Below, one piece after another: positions 1 through 7,966 of a stretch of DNA of 64,000 nt (positions are counted from its first letter, which is position 1; every line of letters begins with the position of its first letter). The notes under the pieces are model-generated. The model saw only the letters and a list, made by a program, of their open reading frames with translations. It did not search any database and was not told where the DNA came from. The stretch is taken from positions 27,687 to 91,686 of the forward strand of contig DATJQV010000066.1 of assembly GCA_035505375.1 (NCBI GenBank), read 5' to 3'. A program made the translations under genes and the position numbers. Source of the stretch: a bacterium (GTDB lineage Bacteria > Hydrothermota > Tepidihabitantia > Tepidihabitantales > Tepidihabitantaceae).

Positions 1-203
1 GCCAGCAGCGAGCGCACGCAGGCTCCGATGGCCTGCTCCTCGTCGCGGGCCGGCACCAGCACCGAGACCTTCGGCCTGCCTGGCGCCGGCGGGAACCGGT
101 CCACGCGCTTGAGCAGCAGCGCGTTGGTCACGGCAATCAGCGTCTGCACGCAGACGAAGCCGAGAATGTGAGTCGAGTGGACCAGCCAGTCGAGCAAGCT
201 CAC
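1..203 (-). CDS. Family 2 glycosyltransferase, N-terminal fragment cut by window edge
   Basis: Only the first 67 codons are in the window. Reading from a GTG at 203, a hydrophobic N-terminal segment (about residues 8-27) is followed by KVSVLVPARDEEQAIGACV, the first beta strand and nucleotide-sugar site of the GT-A fold of family 2 glycosyltransferases. The GTG overlaps the plsY stop codon (GTGA), so it is probably translationally coupled as the last visible gene of the operon that starts near 3.9 kb. The catalytic Asp motifs lie outside the window, so the substrate cannot be judged. A membrane-anchored glycosyltransferase acting on a lipid or carotenoid would suit the neighbours, but that is inference. 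Confidence 0.75.
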   Translation of the reverse strand, partial: MSLLDWLVHSTHILGFVCVQTLIAVTNALLLKRVDRFPPAPGRPKVSVLVPARDEEQAIGACVRSLL

Positions 204-748
204 CCGACAGGTCTGGAGTTCAGGTGCTTGAGGGCGACCACTGCCGCATTCACGGTCCATGCCGCGACCAACGGCGCCTGGGGGTGTCGCCAGAATAGGT
301 ATATGAGTAGAAAGGCCAAGGCGACCAGCGTGCTCCAGTCGTCACGCAGCCGGAATACCAGCTTGCAGAGAGCAAGCACGGCGCCCAGCAGGCACGGCGC
401 TTCCCACAAAGTCATGCCCGACCAGACACCGAACGTTACCGTAATCGCCTTGCCACCGCGCAGACGCAGGAACGGCGAGAATGCGTGCCCGAGTACCGGC
501 GCGACCATGACCGCGGCCAGCCACCATCCGCGGAAACCGAGGAGCCAGTAGGCTGCGGCTACCGGCAGCCAGCCTTTCAGGAAATCGAGCAGCAGCGCGA
601 GGCTGCCGACGAGCGGGCCCGCGGCCCGGAATGCGTTGACCGGGCCCGGGTTGCCGTCACCAACCCGGCGTACGTCGCCTCCGGCCAGCCGCGCTAGCCA
701 CATGGAGAACATCAGCGAACCTGTGTAGAATCCCACCACGACCATCAC
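200..748 (-). CDS. plsY: Glycerol-3-phosphate acyltransferase PlsY
   Basis: PlsY is an integral membrane enzyme that moves the acyl group of acyl-phosphate to glycerol 3-phosphate, the first acylation of phospholipid synthesis. The 182-residue protein shows the family motifs: a GDGNPGPVNAFRAAG loop (usual form GSGNxGATN), LLDFLKGWLPV, and GHAFSPFLRLRGGK. About five hydrophobic segments are visible. The start is uncertain. GTG 748 is the first usual start codon after the upstream stop, but a GGAGG lies further upstream near 775-780, within the end of the preceding gene, and would suit a non-standard CTG start near 764. The stop overlaps the next gene by GTGA. Confidence 0.85.
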   Translation of the reverse strand: MMVVVGFYTGSLMFSMWLARLAGGDVRRVGDGNPGPVNAFRAAGPLVGSLALLLDFLKGWLPVAAAYWLLGFRGWWLAAVMVAPVLGHAFSPFLRLRGGKAITVTFGVWSGMTLWEAPCLLGAVLALCKLVFRLRDDWSTLVALAFLLIYLFWRHPQAPLVAAWTVNAAVVALKHLNSRPVG

Positions 749-768
749 GATGCCGCGCAGCAGCAGGA

Positions 769-1479
769 CTAGTTTCCTCCGGTTGCCGGACTCAGGATGA
801 ACTCATGGTCGCTGTACACGTCCTGGATTGTGATGCGCCTTCGCATCAGGTCGAAGAGGAACTTGAGCTTGAGGTCCATGTTCATGTCGAACCGTACCGG
901 CACCCAGAACCCGTTGACCCGGTCATAGTCGAGTACCATGCTCGCGTCGGTCACGACGAATGGCAGGCGCGCGGGCAGAAACTCCATCCGCACCACGTCG
1001 AAGCTGTCCTTCAGCACCCAGGCCTGTCCGCGCACGGTCTTGTCCGAAGGTGATACCGGCTCGAACCCGACAATCCAGGCGTCCAGTCCGTGGCAGGTCC
1101 CGGACGAGATTACGTCGTAGTGGTAGTCTGCCCGAGTCTGAAGCATGAAGGGCATCCTGGAATCGGTCGACATCACGCCTTTGCTGCGCAGGTCGGCGAT
1201 GGTGCGTTCCCGATCGCGGCCCTGTAACTCGCGCCCGTTGGCGGTGACCGAGAGGAACTCATTCTCCTGCTGCCCGCCACGCCTCCATGAAACGCGCCGA
1301 GTGCAACCGATGGTCTTCGCCGTACCGGCTTTCAGGTCCTGCTCCTCATACCGGTAGACCGCGTTGTAGCTGACACCCGCTGTCAGGCGATTCGTCTGTG
1401 CCAGCCGGTCAAACACGCGGTCTACTACCGAGTCTTGCCCGATTGTTGCTATTGCCAGGACAAGTGCCAGCCAGCTCAT
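769..1479 (-). CDS. Exported LolA-like (outer-membrane lipoprotein-sorting-like) protein
   Basis: This 236-residue protein begins with a hydrophobic stretch (SWLALVLAIATIG) that looks like a signal peptide. The rest is beta-rich and resembles LolA/LolB-like lipid-binding proteins: a helical start (SVVDRVFDRLAQTNRLTAGV), then paired strands with segments such as DAWIVGFEPV and RMEFLPARLPFVVTDASMVL. No catalytic motif is seen. Start choice: ATG 1479 forms an ATGA overlap with the stop of the upstream gene; the frame stays open to 1569 but that part lies inside the upstream gene. Its place between a carotenoid-type oxidoreductase and plsY suggests handling of a lipid in the envelope. The family assignment is by fold resemblance only. 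Confidence 0.55.
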   Translation of the reverse strand: MSWLALVLAIATIGQDSVVDRVFDRLAQTNRLTAGVSYNAVYRYEEQDLKAGTAKTIGCTRRVSWRRGGQQENEFLSVTANGRELQGRDRERTIADLRSKGVMSTDSRMPFMLQTRADYHYDVISSGTCHGLDAWIVGFEPVSPSDKTVRGQAWVLKDSFDVVRMEFLPARLPFVVTDASMVLDYDRVNGFWVPVRFDMNMDLKLKFLFDLMRRRITIQDVYSDHEFILSPATGGN

Positions 1480-3866
1480 GTGTACGATTCTCCAATCATC
1501 CGCGCGGCCGCGCGGCCGTCGGCAACCGCCTGCAGGGCAGAGCAGTGACCACGCACGACCGCCCCACACGCGACGACATTGTTCTTCGCCTTCAGCCCAT
1601 CCCCAACCGCGTCCAGTCCGGCAACAAGCGATTTACCTTCAATGCCCGCGGCAATCACGACCGCGGTGTGTTCCTGGGCAAGCCCGCCGACATACTTGAC
1701 CGGCTTGTCGCCGCTGAATATGGCTCCGGCGTGAAGCACGCCGTTGAGGTCGCGTGCCAGGACGTCCTTTGTCAGCAGCGCCGGGTCGAGGTCAAGCAGA
1801 CTGCCGCCCGGCTCGGCGCGCTTGTCCCACAGCGTCACTTTCCATCCGGCGCGGGCAAGGAAGTAGGCGCAACTCAGACCGGCCGGGCCGGCGCCGATGA
1901 TGGTGGCGGACTTGCCTGATTGTTCGGGTTGGTCGGTTCGCCAGCCGCGGTCGCCGGCCTCGCGGCAAACCCACGCCTCGAGTTCGGCAATCCGCACCGG
2001 GCCGTCGGCAAAGCTCATGCGCAGGCAGTGCCGTTCGCAGCTCGGGCCCGGCCGGCAGATGTGTCCGAAGACTTCGGCCAGCGGGTTGGTCTGACGCAGG
2101 GCCCGGGCCGCGCCCGCGAAGTTGCCGGCTTCGATCCGGCGCATCACGTTCCGTATGTCATTCCCGGTCGGGCAGGCGCAGGTGCAGTCCGGCGCCTCGC
2201 AGTATTGGCACTCGCGCGCAAGCCGCATCGCCCGTACCGGGTCGAGCGGCTCGCCCTGACTCGGCAGCGGGGCAAGCGGCTTGCCTTTGACGATGTGGAC
2301 ACGCTGACGCTCGAATTCACGGCGGCCGTACTCGGGTTTGCCGGCCGCACGCAGGACAAGGTTGGCAGCGCCGATTCCGGAAACCGTGACCGCCGGCGTG
2401 CCCATGCCCATCACGGTTGAATCACCGCATAGAAACAGATTGGGCCAGTCGCTCTGCCCGTGCAGGCGTTTCATCAACTGCTGGCCGATGGCCTGCTTCG
2501 GCCCGCCGACCGCGCCGCCATTCTTGAGCGTATAGCGTTCGATGGTGGCGGGCGTCCCTGCTTCAAGTACGAGGATGTTGCGGCGCAGGTCCGGGAACAA
2601 CGTCTCAATCTGGTCCATGGTCCGCGCCACCGCCGCGGCCTTGCGCTCGCGGTAGTCCGCGCTCCGGTATTCCTCGCTCCAAGGGCTGGGCCAAGGCTCG
2701 GGCGAAGGCGCAATGGTCGTGATGGCATGGGTGCCGGGCGGACAGATGGACGGGTCGTCGAGCGATGAAATGTAGAGCGTGAGATCGCCCTGGTTCACGC
2801 CCTCGATGTCGGCAATCAGCATCTCGACCGGGAGAGTGCCGGCAGGAATCGCTTCGGCCTTGACCCCGATGTAGAGCACGAGGCTGGCATAGGTCGGGAC
2901 CAGGCTCTTCGCCCAATCGGCCCGTCCCGGCTTCTGGAACTCGGGCCGCACGAGTTTCCCGTACAAGTTCCAGACTGTGACACCGGCAACAATGGCGCGG
3001 GCTCGCACAATCGTGCCGTCCTCGAACCGCACCCCGGTCGCCTTGCCGCCTTCGATGAGAATCTCGTCCACGCGGCGGCCATACAGCGTCTGTCCGCCCG
3101 CATCTTCAAGCGCCTTCTCCAGCGTGGAGGAGTAGACCTGCGGTGAGCGGGCCGGGTAATACGCGCCGCCCACGTGGTTGTCCACGAACATCGTCGCCGC
3201 GAGGATGGCCGGGGTCTCGGCCGCGGTGCAGTAGACATAGACCGAGCAAAGCTTGTCGAAGAAGGCCATCAGCTCCGGGTCCTTGACGAACCGGCGCAGG
3301 ACCTTCTCAGTCGGCATCGAGAGCATTCGGAGCGACGCGAGCATGGCGGCGGGGTGGCGCAGCAGCTTCTTCAGGTTCTCCTGGGGAGGGATTTCGGTCG
3401 GGGGCACGACCATCTGCTGGCTGGCGATGACGTTGAAGTAGAGCTTGTGCAGATAGGAGTAGAGTGCTCGCACCTCGTCGGCCTGCTTCGGAAACGCGGC
3501 GCAGAGCTCGGAGACGAACCGGTCGTAGTCCGGCCAGAAAACGATGGGCTTGCCGTTGAAGTGCATCCGGAGCAGGGCCTGGTGCTCGATGACGTCCACG
3601 TCCGCTTCGAGCTGATTCATCACGAACCGGTGCGGGTTGACGCCGCGCTCGCCGAACCCGTACATCAGCGCGGTGCCGGTGTCGAAAGAGAAACCCTTGC
3701 GCCGGAGGGTCGTGCACATCCCGCCGGGCAGGTAGTGGTGCTCGACCAGGAGCGTAGAGAGCCCGCCCCGCGCGACCAGTGCCGCCGCGGTCAGGCTCGA
3801 TAGCCCGGAACCGACGACGATTACATCGTACCGGTCTCGAACCTCACCCTCAGGCAGCAGTTTCAT
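1476..3866 (-). CDS. Fusion: CrtI/CrtISO-like FAD oxidoreductase plus GltD-like Fe-S/FAD domain
   Basis: The 796-residue protein joins two redox modules. Residues about 13-505 form a phytoene desaturase/carotenoid isomerase-like flavoprotein with the dinucleotide motif VIVVGSGLSSLTAAALVARG and a C-terminal FLCGDSTVMGMGTPAVTVSG. Residues about 535-796 resemble the N-terminal part of GltD and dihydropyrimidine dehydrogenase: four cysteines in CxxC-x4-C-x3-CP spacing, a second set in ICRPGPSCERHC, and another FAD motif, ATIIGAGPAGLSCAYFLARA. The NADPH-binding Rossmann unit that normally sits between that motif and the closing FAD strand (here VVACGAVVRG) is missing. It is first in the operon, 117 bases after a good promoter. 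ATG 3866 has a GAGG upstream; an in-frame TTG at 3884 is an alternative start. Confidence 0.75.
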   Translation of the reverse strand: MKLLPEGEVRDRYDVIVVGSGLSSLTAAALVARGGLSTLLVEHHYLPGGMCTTLRRKGFSFDTGTALMYGFGERGVNPHRFVMNQLEADVDVIEHQALLRMHFNGKPIVFWPDYDRFVSELCAAFPKQADEVRALYSYLHKLYFNVIASQQMVVPPTEIPPQENLKKLLRHPAAMLASLRMLSMPTEKVLRRFVKDPELMAFFDKLCSVYVYCTAAETPAILAATMFVDNHVGGAYYPARSPQVYSSTLEKALEDAGGQTLYGRRVDEILIEGGKATGVRFEDGTIVRARAIVAGVTVWNLYGKLVRPEFQKPGRADWAKSLVPTYASLVLYIGVKAEAIPAGTLPVEMLIADIEGVNQGDLTLYISSLDDPSICPPGTHAITTIAPSPEPWPSPWSEEYRSADYRERKAAAVARTMDQIETLFPDLRRNILVLEAGTPATIERYTLKNGGAVGGPKQAIGQQLMKRLHGQSDWPNLFLCGDSTVMGMGTPAVTVSGIGAANLVLRAAGKPEYGRREFERQRVHIVKGKPLAPLPSQGEPLDPVRAMRLARECQYCEAPDCTCACPTGNDIRNVMRRIEAGNFAGAARALRQTNPLAEVFGHICRPGPSCERHCLRMSFADGPVRIAELEAWVCREAGDRGWRTDQPEQSGKSATIIGAGPAGLSCAYFLARAGWKVTLWDKRAEPGGSLLDLDPALLTKDVLARDLNGVLHAGAIFSGDKPVKYVGGLAQEHTAVVIAAGIEGKSLVAGLDAVGDGLKAKNNVVACGAVVRGHCSALQAVADGRAAARMIGESYT

Positions 3867-3982
3867 CGCGGCCTCGCTGAGCAATCCGGAGAACTGCGTC
3901 GGGCGGACAACATGACCGGCACGCCGGCAGACCCGTGGCGTCGGATTGGTGCAGTGATGTCGTCTCGGTTTGGCATTTATCC

Positions 3983-4010
3983 ATCATAGCCGGTGCGGCA
4001 GCACGGTCAA
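3983..4010 (-). promoter_or_regulatory. Sigma-70-type promoter for the CrtI-fusion operon
   Basis: On the minus strand TTGACC (4010-4005), a 16-base spacer and TATGAT (3988-3983) match the housekeeping consensus at 5 of 6 positions in each box. Predicted transcription starts near 3976, giving a leader of about 110 bases. The rest of the 3867-4207 gap holds no gene I can support. Confidence 0.5.
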
Positions 4011-4207
4011 AGCTCGGTATGGCGTGTGCCGCCGCGCCGGCTTGACTTTCGCCCCGCCAGGCGGCATATTACTGACGTGCTCAACCCGCGACGCAGAGCG
4101 TCAGCGACCGGGACTCATGCCGTCGTCGTGACCTTCAAAGAAACCATACGTCCGATGTCCGAGATCGACCGGGCCGTACCCAATTGGCCGACACAGCAGG
4201 CGGTGTC

Positions 4208-4235
4208 TAGACCAACGCCGGACATCGGCTAGAAT
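4208..4235 (+). promoter_or_regulatory. Promoter for the DUF488/DuOB cassette
   Basis: TAGACC (4208-4213), a 16-base spacer and TAGAAT (4230-4235) end six bases before the ATG at 4242. The first gene has no Shine-Dalgarno site, so the transcript would begin at or next to the start codon. A second, weaker pair, TTGACT-17-CATATT, lies upstream at 4042-4070. Confidence 0.4.
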
Positions 4236-4241
4236 CGGCGT

Positions 4242-4868
4242 ATGATGGAAGGCGCGACGCAGCAGACTAGCGGACCAGTGGTCTTCACTATCGGACACTC
4301 GAACGTCACGCAGGAGGCATTCGTTGCTCTTCTGAAGACGCACAACATCGAGGTGCTGGTAGACGTGCGTTCGGCACCGTACTCGAAGTACGTGCCGCAC
4401 TTTAATGGCGACGCGCTGAAGCAGGCCGTGCTGAAAGCGGGCATCAAGTACTTGTACCTTGGCGCAGAACTCGGCGGCAGGCCGCGCGAGCGGGGGTTCT
4501 ACGATGAGAAGGGCCACGTTCGCTATGACCTGATTGCCGAGTCGCCCGAATTCCGCGAGGGCATCGAACGGCTCCTGCGCGGGATTCGGGAACACCGCGT
4601 CGCGCTCATGTGCAACGAAGAGGACCCGCATGAGTGTCACCGCCGGTTGCTGGTGGGGCGGGTGCTGACCGCGCGCGGCGTGACCGTGCTTCACATCCGG
4701 GGCGACGGTCGCGTTCAGGCTGAAGCCGAACTGGCCGAGGCCGAGCGAAAGCACGCGCCGCCGGAGGTGCAACAGGAGTTCGGATTCGTGACAAAGGAGA
4801 AGCCGGAGTGGAAATCTACACGGTCGGTTTCGCAGGCAAGACCGCCGAAGCTTTCTTCGGGGCGCTGA
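4242..4868 (+). CDS. DUF488 domain protein, first copy
   Basis: This 208-residue protein has the DUF488 hallmarks: TIGHSN near the N terminus, LVDVRSAPYSKY, a YLYLGAELGGRPRERGFY loop, and a C-terminal LMCNEEDPHECHRRLL with paired Cys and His. The family is widespread and is often found in mobile or defence-like neighbourhoods; its biochemical activity is not established to my knowledge. It heads a plus-strand cassette of five genes. The last 61 bases overlap the next gene, a second DUF488 protein, which suggests coupled translation. The start is the first of two adjacent ATGs, just downstream of a promoter. The tail after about residue 170 is polar and unlike the domain. Confidence 0.8.
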   Translation: MMEGATQQTSGPVVFTIGHSNVTQEAFVALLKTHNIEVLVDVRSAPYSKYVPHFNGDALKQAVLKAGIKYLYLGAELGGRPRERGFYDEKGHVRYDLIAESPEFREGIERLLRGIREHRVALMCNEEDPHECHRRLLVGRVLTARGVTVLHIRGDGRVQAEAELAEAERKHAPPEVQQEFGFVTKEKPEWKSTRSVSQARPPKLSSGR

Positions 4869-5245
4869 AGCGGGCCGGGGTCCGTCGCGTCGTAGACATA
4901 CGCTTGAGGCCGAACGGCGGTTTGTCGCTCTTCGCGCGCGGCACCGACCTGCCTTACTTCCTGCGCGAGTTGCTGGATGCGAACTACGTGCACCTGCCGC
5001 TGCTTGCGCCCACGAAGGAGCTTCTAGACGATTACCGCAAGAAGAAGATTGACTGGCCGGAGTACGAACGCCGCTTCCTGGCACTGCTGGATGAGAGGAA
5101 GGTGGCGGCGGAGTTGGACCGCGAGTTGTTCTCAGCTCCGGCGGCGCTGCTCTGCAGCGAGGCTGAACCCAAGCGATGTCACAGGCGACTGGTTGTCGAG
5201 TACCTAGCACTGCACTGGAAGGACATGAAGGTCGTTCATCTCTAG
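4808..5245 (+). CDS. DUF488 domain protein, second copy
   Basis: A compact 145-residue DUF488 protein with YTVGFAGKTAEAFFGAL at the N terminus, VVDIRLRPNGGLSLFARGTDL (shown here only as a motif region), and LLCSEAEPKRCHRRLV at the C terminus, matching the Cys/CHRR signature of the copy just upstream. The two are clear but diverged paralogues. GTG 4808 is preceded by AGGAG inside the upstream gene, which supports the overlapping start. The DuOB gene follows 10 bases after the stop. A hetero-pair of DUF488 proteins would be a reasonable guess. Confidence 0.8.
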   Translation: MEIYTVGFAGKTAEAFFGALKRAGVRRVVDIRLRPNGGLSLFARGTDLPYFLRELLDANYVHLPLLAPTKELLDDYRKKKIDWPEYERRFLALLDERKVAAELDRELFSAPAALLCSEAEPKRCHRRLVVEYLALHWKDMKVVHL

Positions 5246-5255
5246 ACGTGACCAC

Positions 5256-5939
5256 ATGCGCATAGTCGTCACCCATGTTACGCAAATGGGTGAGAACCAC
5301 GTGTGCGTGGCCGGCATCGACGACACGCACTACCACGTCCGGCCGCAGACACTCTCCGGCAGGGCGCTCGGACCGGAAACGCTGCTGGAGAATGGAGGAC
5401 CTTTTGAGCTCGGACTTGAAGTCGCACTCGGTGCTGGCACGCCGCGCCCAGTTCCTCCACATGTCGAGGACTTCGTTTGCGATCCCTACATCGCCGAAGT
5501 CCTGCGCCCAGTGCCGCCGACCGAGTTCTGGAGTCTGATACGGGAAGTCTCTCAGCCGTCGCTACGGGAGATATTCGGCGAGGCCCTCCACCTTTGGCAT
5601 GACCACTGGGTGACAGAGTGCGGTCAGGGCACGCGTTCCCTTGGCTTCCTGCGGCCTGAAGCCGCGGAACTACGGCTAAGCCCTGAGGAGAAGCCACGCG
5701 TGCTGCTCTCGAACGGGATAGATGTCGCGCTCAACGACCTACGCTTCCATATGCCACAGGGAGCTACGGTCGTCGAACTGCTGGATGCTACCAATCGGCG
5801 CATTCGCGCAGGCGAGGATCTCATACTCGGCGTGGGTCTGACACGGTTCTACGACGATCCCGGGTACCACTTTCTGCAAGTCACGGGCGTCTTCTTGCAC
5901 GATTCGCCGCTCAATCTGACCGGACCGGAGGATTATTAG
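5256..5939 (+). CDS. Dual-OB (DuOB)-like protein, first copy
   Basis: The 227-residue protein starts MRIVVTHVTQMGENHVCVAG and is beta-rich, with ENGGPFELG, an EFWSLIREVSQPSLREIFG helix and a closing strand TRFYDDPGYHFLQVTGVFL. From memory this matches the dual OB-containing domain, which has been predicted to bind nucleic acid or nucleotides and to occur next to DUF488 in conflict-type loci. It is a tandem paralogue of the protein at 6047, with the same opening (MRIVVxHVTxM), NGGPF and EFWxLLR blocks. No enzymatic motif is visible. It follows the second DUF488 gene by 10 bases and belongs to the same transcription unit. Confidence 0.6.
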   Translation: MRIVVTHVTQMGENHVCVAGIDDTHYHVRPQTLSGRALGPETLLENGGPFELGLEVALGAGTPRPVPPHVEDFVCDPYIAEVLRPVPPTEFWSLIREVSQPSLREIFGEALHLWHDHWVTECGQGTRSLGFLRPEAAELRLSPEEKPRVLLSNGIDVALNDLRFHMPQGATVVELLDATNRRIRAGEDLILGVGLTRFYDDPGYHFLQVTGVFLHDSPLNLTGPEDY

Positions 5940-6046
5940 TCATGATCGAAGATGCGCGGTTAGAAACGAGGATCACTGACGTTTGGTGGCGGAGTATCGG
6001 CAGTCGTACGAGCGGGATGTCCGCGTGAAACACCTGTAGTTACTAC

Positions 6047-6745
6047 GTGCGAATCGTCGTCAACCACGTAACCCGGATGCAGCCTGGGTTCGTCTGCATC
6101 GCTGGGATCGACCCCAAGACTGGTCGTCACGTCCGACCGGTGTTGCGCGACCGCATTGGAGTTGAGATGCTGGAACCGAACGGCGGGCCCTTCAACATGG
6201 CAACCGAGGTGGACCTGGGTCGTGCCAAGCCGAAGCCAAGTCCGCCTGAAGTCGAGGACTGCGAGATACGGGCCTCCTCGGCAAGCAAGCTGCGCGACGT
6301 GCCGGCTGACGAGTTCTGGCAGTTGTTGCGGGGGGTCGGTCAACTTAGGTTGGTTGATGTGTTCGGTGCAGCCCTGTGCCGACACGGGAACACCTGCATA
6401 CTGGAACCCGCAACAGGCGAAGCATCACTCGGCTGTCTAATCCCCGGGGACGCGCCGCTACTTGAGGTCTGCACCGAAGCGTATCAAGGTCAGACTAAGA
6501 AGCGCATCCGTTGCCATGTCCGAGACTTGGACGGCGAGTATTCTCCCGCGGTCACAGACTTTCGGCTGTACCATGACGACCAGCAGACGCCTCGCTCGGA
6601 GCTGATTGCCAACTTGAACCGGCGAATGAACGAGGGCGCGGCTGCGATTCTAAGTGTCGGCGTCACCAGGGCGATGAGCCAGGGCAAGCATTGGCTGCAG
6701 GTCAATAACATCCACCTGCAGGACGACCCGACGTGGCGTCTGTAG
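6047..6745 (+). CDS. Dual-OB (DuOB)-like protein, second copy
   Basis: A 232-residue paralogue of the protein at 5256: MRIVVNHVTRMQPGFVCIAG, a VRPVLRDRIG turn, PNGGPFNMATEVDLG, DEFWQLLRGVGQLRLVDVFG, and a terminal strand KHWLQVNNIHLQ. The GTG start at 6047 is chosen because the alignment with the first copy begins exactly there. The 107-base gap between the copies shows no gene. Only three bases separate its stop from the DUF5131 gene. Function unknown beyond probable nucleic-acid recognition by OB folds, which is inferred from the family. Confidence 0.6.
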   Translation: MRIVVNHVTRMQPGFVCIAGIDPKTGRHVRPVLRDRIGVEMLEPNGGPFNMATEVDLGRAKPKPSPPEVEDCEIRASSASKLRDVPADEFWQLLRGVGQLRLVDVFGAALCRHGNTCILEPATGEASLGCLIPGDAPLLEVCTEAYQGQTKKRIRCHVRDLDGEYSPAVTDFRLYHDDQQTPRSELIANLNRRMNEGAAAILSVGVTRAMSQGKHWLQVNNIHLQDDPTWRL

Positions 6746-6748
6746 GCC

Positions 6749-7495
6749 ATGGCCGACCACTCCTCCATCGAATGGACTGAGGCGACGTGGAACCCGGTAA
6801 CGGGGTGCTCGCACATCAGCGCGGGGTGCGCGCACTGCTATGCGGAACGGTTCGCCCTGCGGCTGCAGGCCGCGGGCATGCCGAAGTACAAGAACGGGTT
6901 CAAGGTGACGACCCACGAGAGCGAGTTGCTCACTCCGCAGTCTTGGCGCAAGCCGCACGATGTATTCCTCTGTTCCATGGGTGACCTTTTCCATGAGAAG
7001 GTGCCATCGGGATTCATCCAGCGCGTGTTCGACGTGATGAAGTCGTGCCGACAGCACCGATTCCAGGTTCTCACCAAGCGCAGTCAACGGCTCAGGCAGT
7101 TGGCTCCGACGCTACCTTGGCCTGAGAACATCTGGATGGGAGTGACGGTCGAGGACTCTCGGAACGTGAAGCGCATCGCCGATCTCGTCGCGACGCCTGC
7201 CAGGGTTAAGTTCCTTTCAGTGGAGCCGCTACTGGGCGAAATTCCGGACCTCCCTCTTGGTGACATCGACTGGGTAATTGTCGGCGGCGAGTCCGGACCG
7301 GGAGCGCGACCAATCAGGAAGGAATGGGTCATTTCCATCCGGAATCAGTGCAAGAAGGCCGGGGTTGCCTTCTACTTCAAGCAGTGGGGCGGGACGAGGA
7401 AGCACGCGAACGGCCGCACACTCGACGGCAGGATATACGACGCGATGCCACGGCAGGCAGTAGACGGTAGACAGCAGACAGTAGACAGCATGTAG
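6749..7495 (+). CDS. DUF5131 (phage Gp37/Gp68-like) protein, radical-SAM-like
   Basis: The 248-residue protein opens with IEWTEATWNPVTGCSHISAG and CAHCYAERFA, giving a C-x6-C-x2-C cysteine set typical of the Gp37/Gp68 family and reminiscent of radical-SAM iron-sulphur sites. Further family blocks are FLCSMGDLFHEKVP, VLTKRSQRL, WMGVTVEDSRN, FLSVEPLLG, DWVIVGGESGPGARP and FYFKQWGG. The family occurs in phages and genomic islands, often with the TcmP three-Cys-motif partner; here DUF488 and DuOB genes take that place. The last residues (after about 233) and the stop codon are encoded by the arm of the adjacent IVS-like element, so the natural C terminus may have been replaced. Confidence 0.75.
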   Translation: MADHSSIEWTEATWNPVTGCSHISAGCAHCYAERFALRLQAAGMPKYKNGFKVTTHESELLTPQSWRKPHDVFLCSMGDLFHEKVPSGFIQRVFDVMKSCRQHRFQVLTKRSQRLRQLAPTLPWPENIWMGVTVEDSRNVKRIADLVATPARVKFLSVEPLLGEIPDLPLGDIDWVIVGGESGPGARPIRKEWVISIRNQCKKAGVAFYFKQWGGTRKHANGRTLDGRIYDAMPRQAVDGRQQTVDSM

Positions 7496-7966
7496 CAGAC
7501 AGCGAACTCCAGCGGGCTACGTCACGCGCGACCGACGATTGAGACAATCAGACCATGCAGCATTCGACCAACCACGTCCAAAGAGGCCGTGACGGGTTCG
7601 ACGTTAGTCACGTAACCGAGGTCACGACTAAGGAGCAGGTAGTAGCGTAATTCTTCCAGCGAGCCCTGGGAGATGTTGTAGAACCTCACCTTGTCCGGAC
7701 TGCTCCGCTTCTTGAAGCCTTCGGCGATGTTCGCGGGCACCGATACGGCCGCCCGCCGCATCTGTGACACGAGTCCGAACTGCTCCTCGCGAGGGAAGCG
7801 CGCGGTCATGCGATACACCACGAGCGTGAGTTCGTGAGCCCTCTGCCAGACCGAGAGATCCTCAAACCTCTCCAGCTTCCGTACGCCAGGCTTCTCTGCC
7901 CCCTGGCCCCCTTCACACTCCTTCATGTGCCCTTCCCTGTCTACTGTCTACTGCCTACAGTCTACT
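7455..7966. mobile_element. IVS-like element 1: inverted word-repeat arms around a four-helix-bundle gene
   Basis: The left arm (about 7456-7496) is built of variations on GTAGACAG; the right arm (about 7930-7964) is built of the complement, CTGTCTACTGTCTACTGCC. The arms can pair with each other. Between them lies only the four-helix-bundle gene on the minus strand. The left arm carries the stop codon of the DUF5131 gene and the right arm that of the phosphoesterase gene, so the element fits exactly between two convergent genes. Size (about 510 bp) and design match the intervening sequences known from 23S rRNA of Leptospira and Coxiella, yet there is no rRNA here. Confidence 0.6.
7522..7926 (-). 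CDS. Four-helix-bundle protein (23S rRNA IVS-protein family)
   Basis: This 134-residue all-helical protein has the family signature: FEDLSVWQRAHELTLVVYRM, FPREEQFGLVSQMRRAAVSV, PANIAEGFKKRSS and GSLEELRYYLLLSRDLGYV. The family (TIGR02436, also called S23 or IVP) is encoded in intervening sequences of bacterial 23S rRNA and is related in fold to the Avd protein of diversity-generating retroelements, which binds nucleic acid. It sits alone between inverted arms. The ATG at 7926 is preceded by GGGAAGGGCAC from the arm. The first 18 residues are low in complexity and may derive from the element rather than the fold. A second copy is at 11287. Confidence 0.85.
   Translation of the reverse strand: MKECEGGQGAEKPGVRKLERFEDLSVWQRAHELTLVVYRMTARFPREEQFGLVSQMRRAAVSVPANIAEGFKKRSSPDKVRFYNISQGSLEELRYYLLLSRDLGYVTNVEPVTASLDVVGRMLHGLIVSIVGRA

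Noticed and set aside
4101..5462. 453-codon minus-strand frame
   Set aside because: It runs antisense through both DUF488 genes, has no family features and a composition typical of GC-rich shadow frames.
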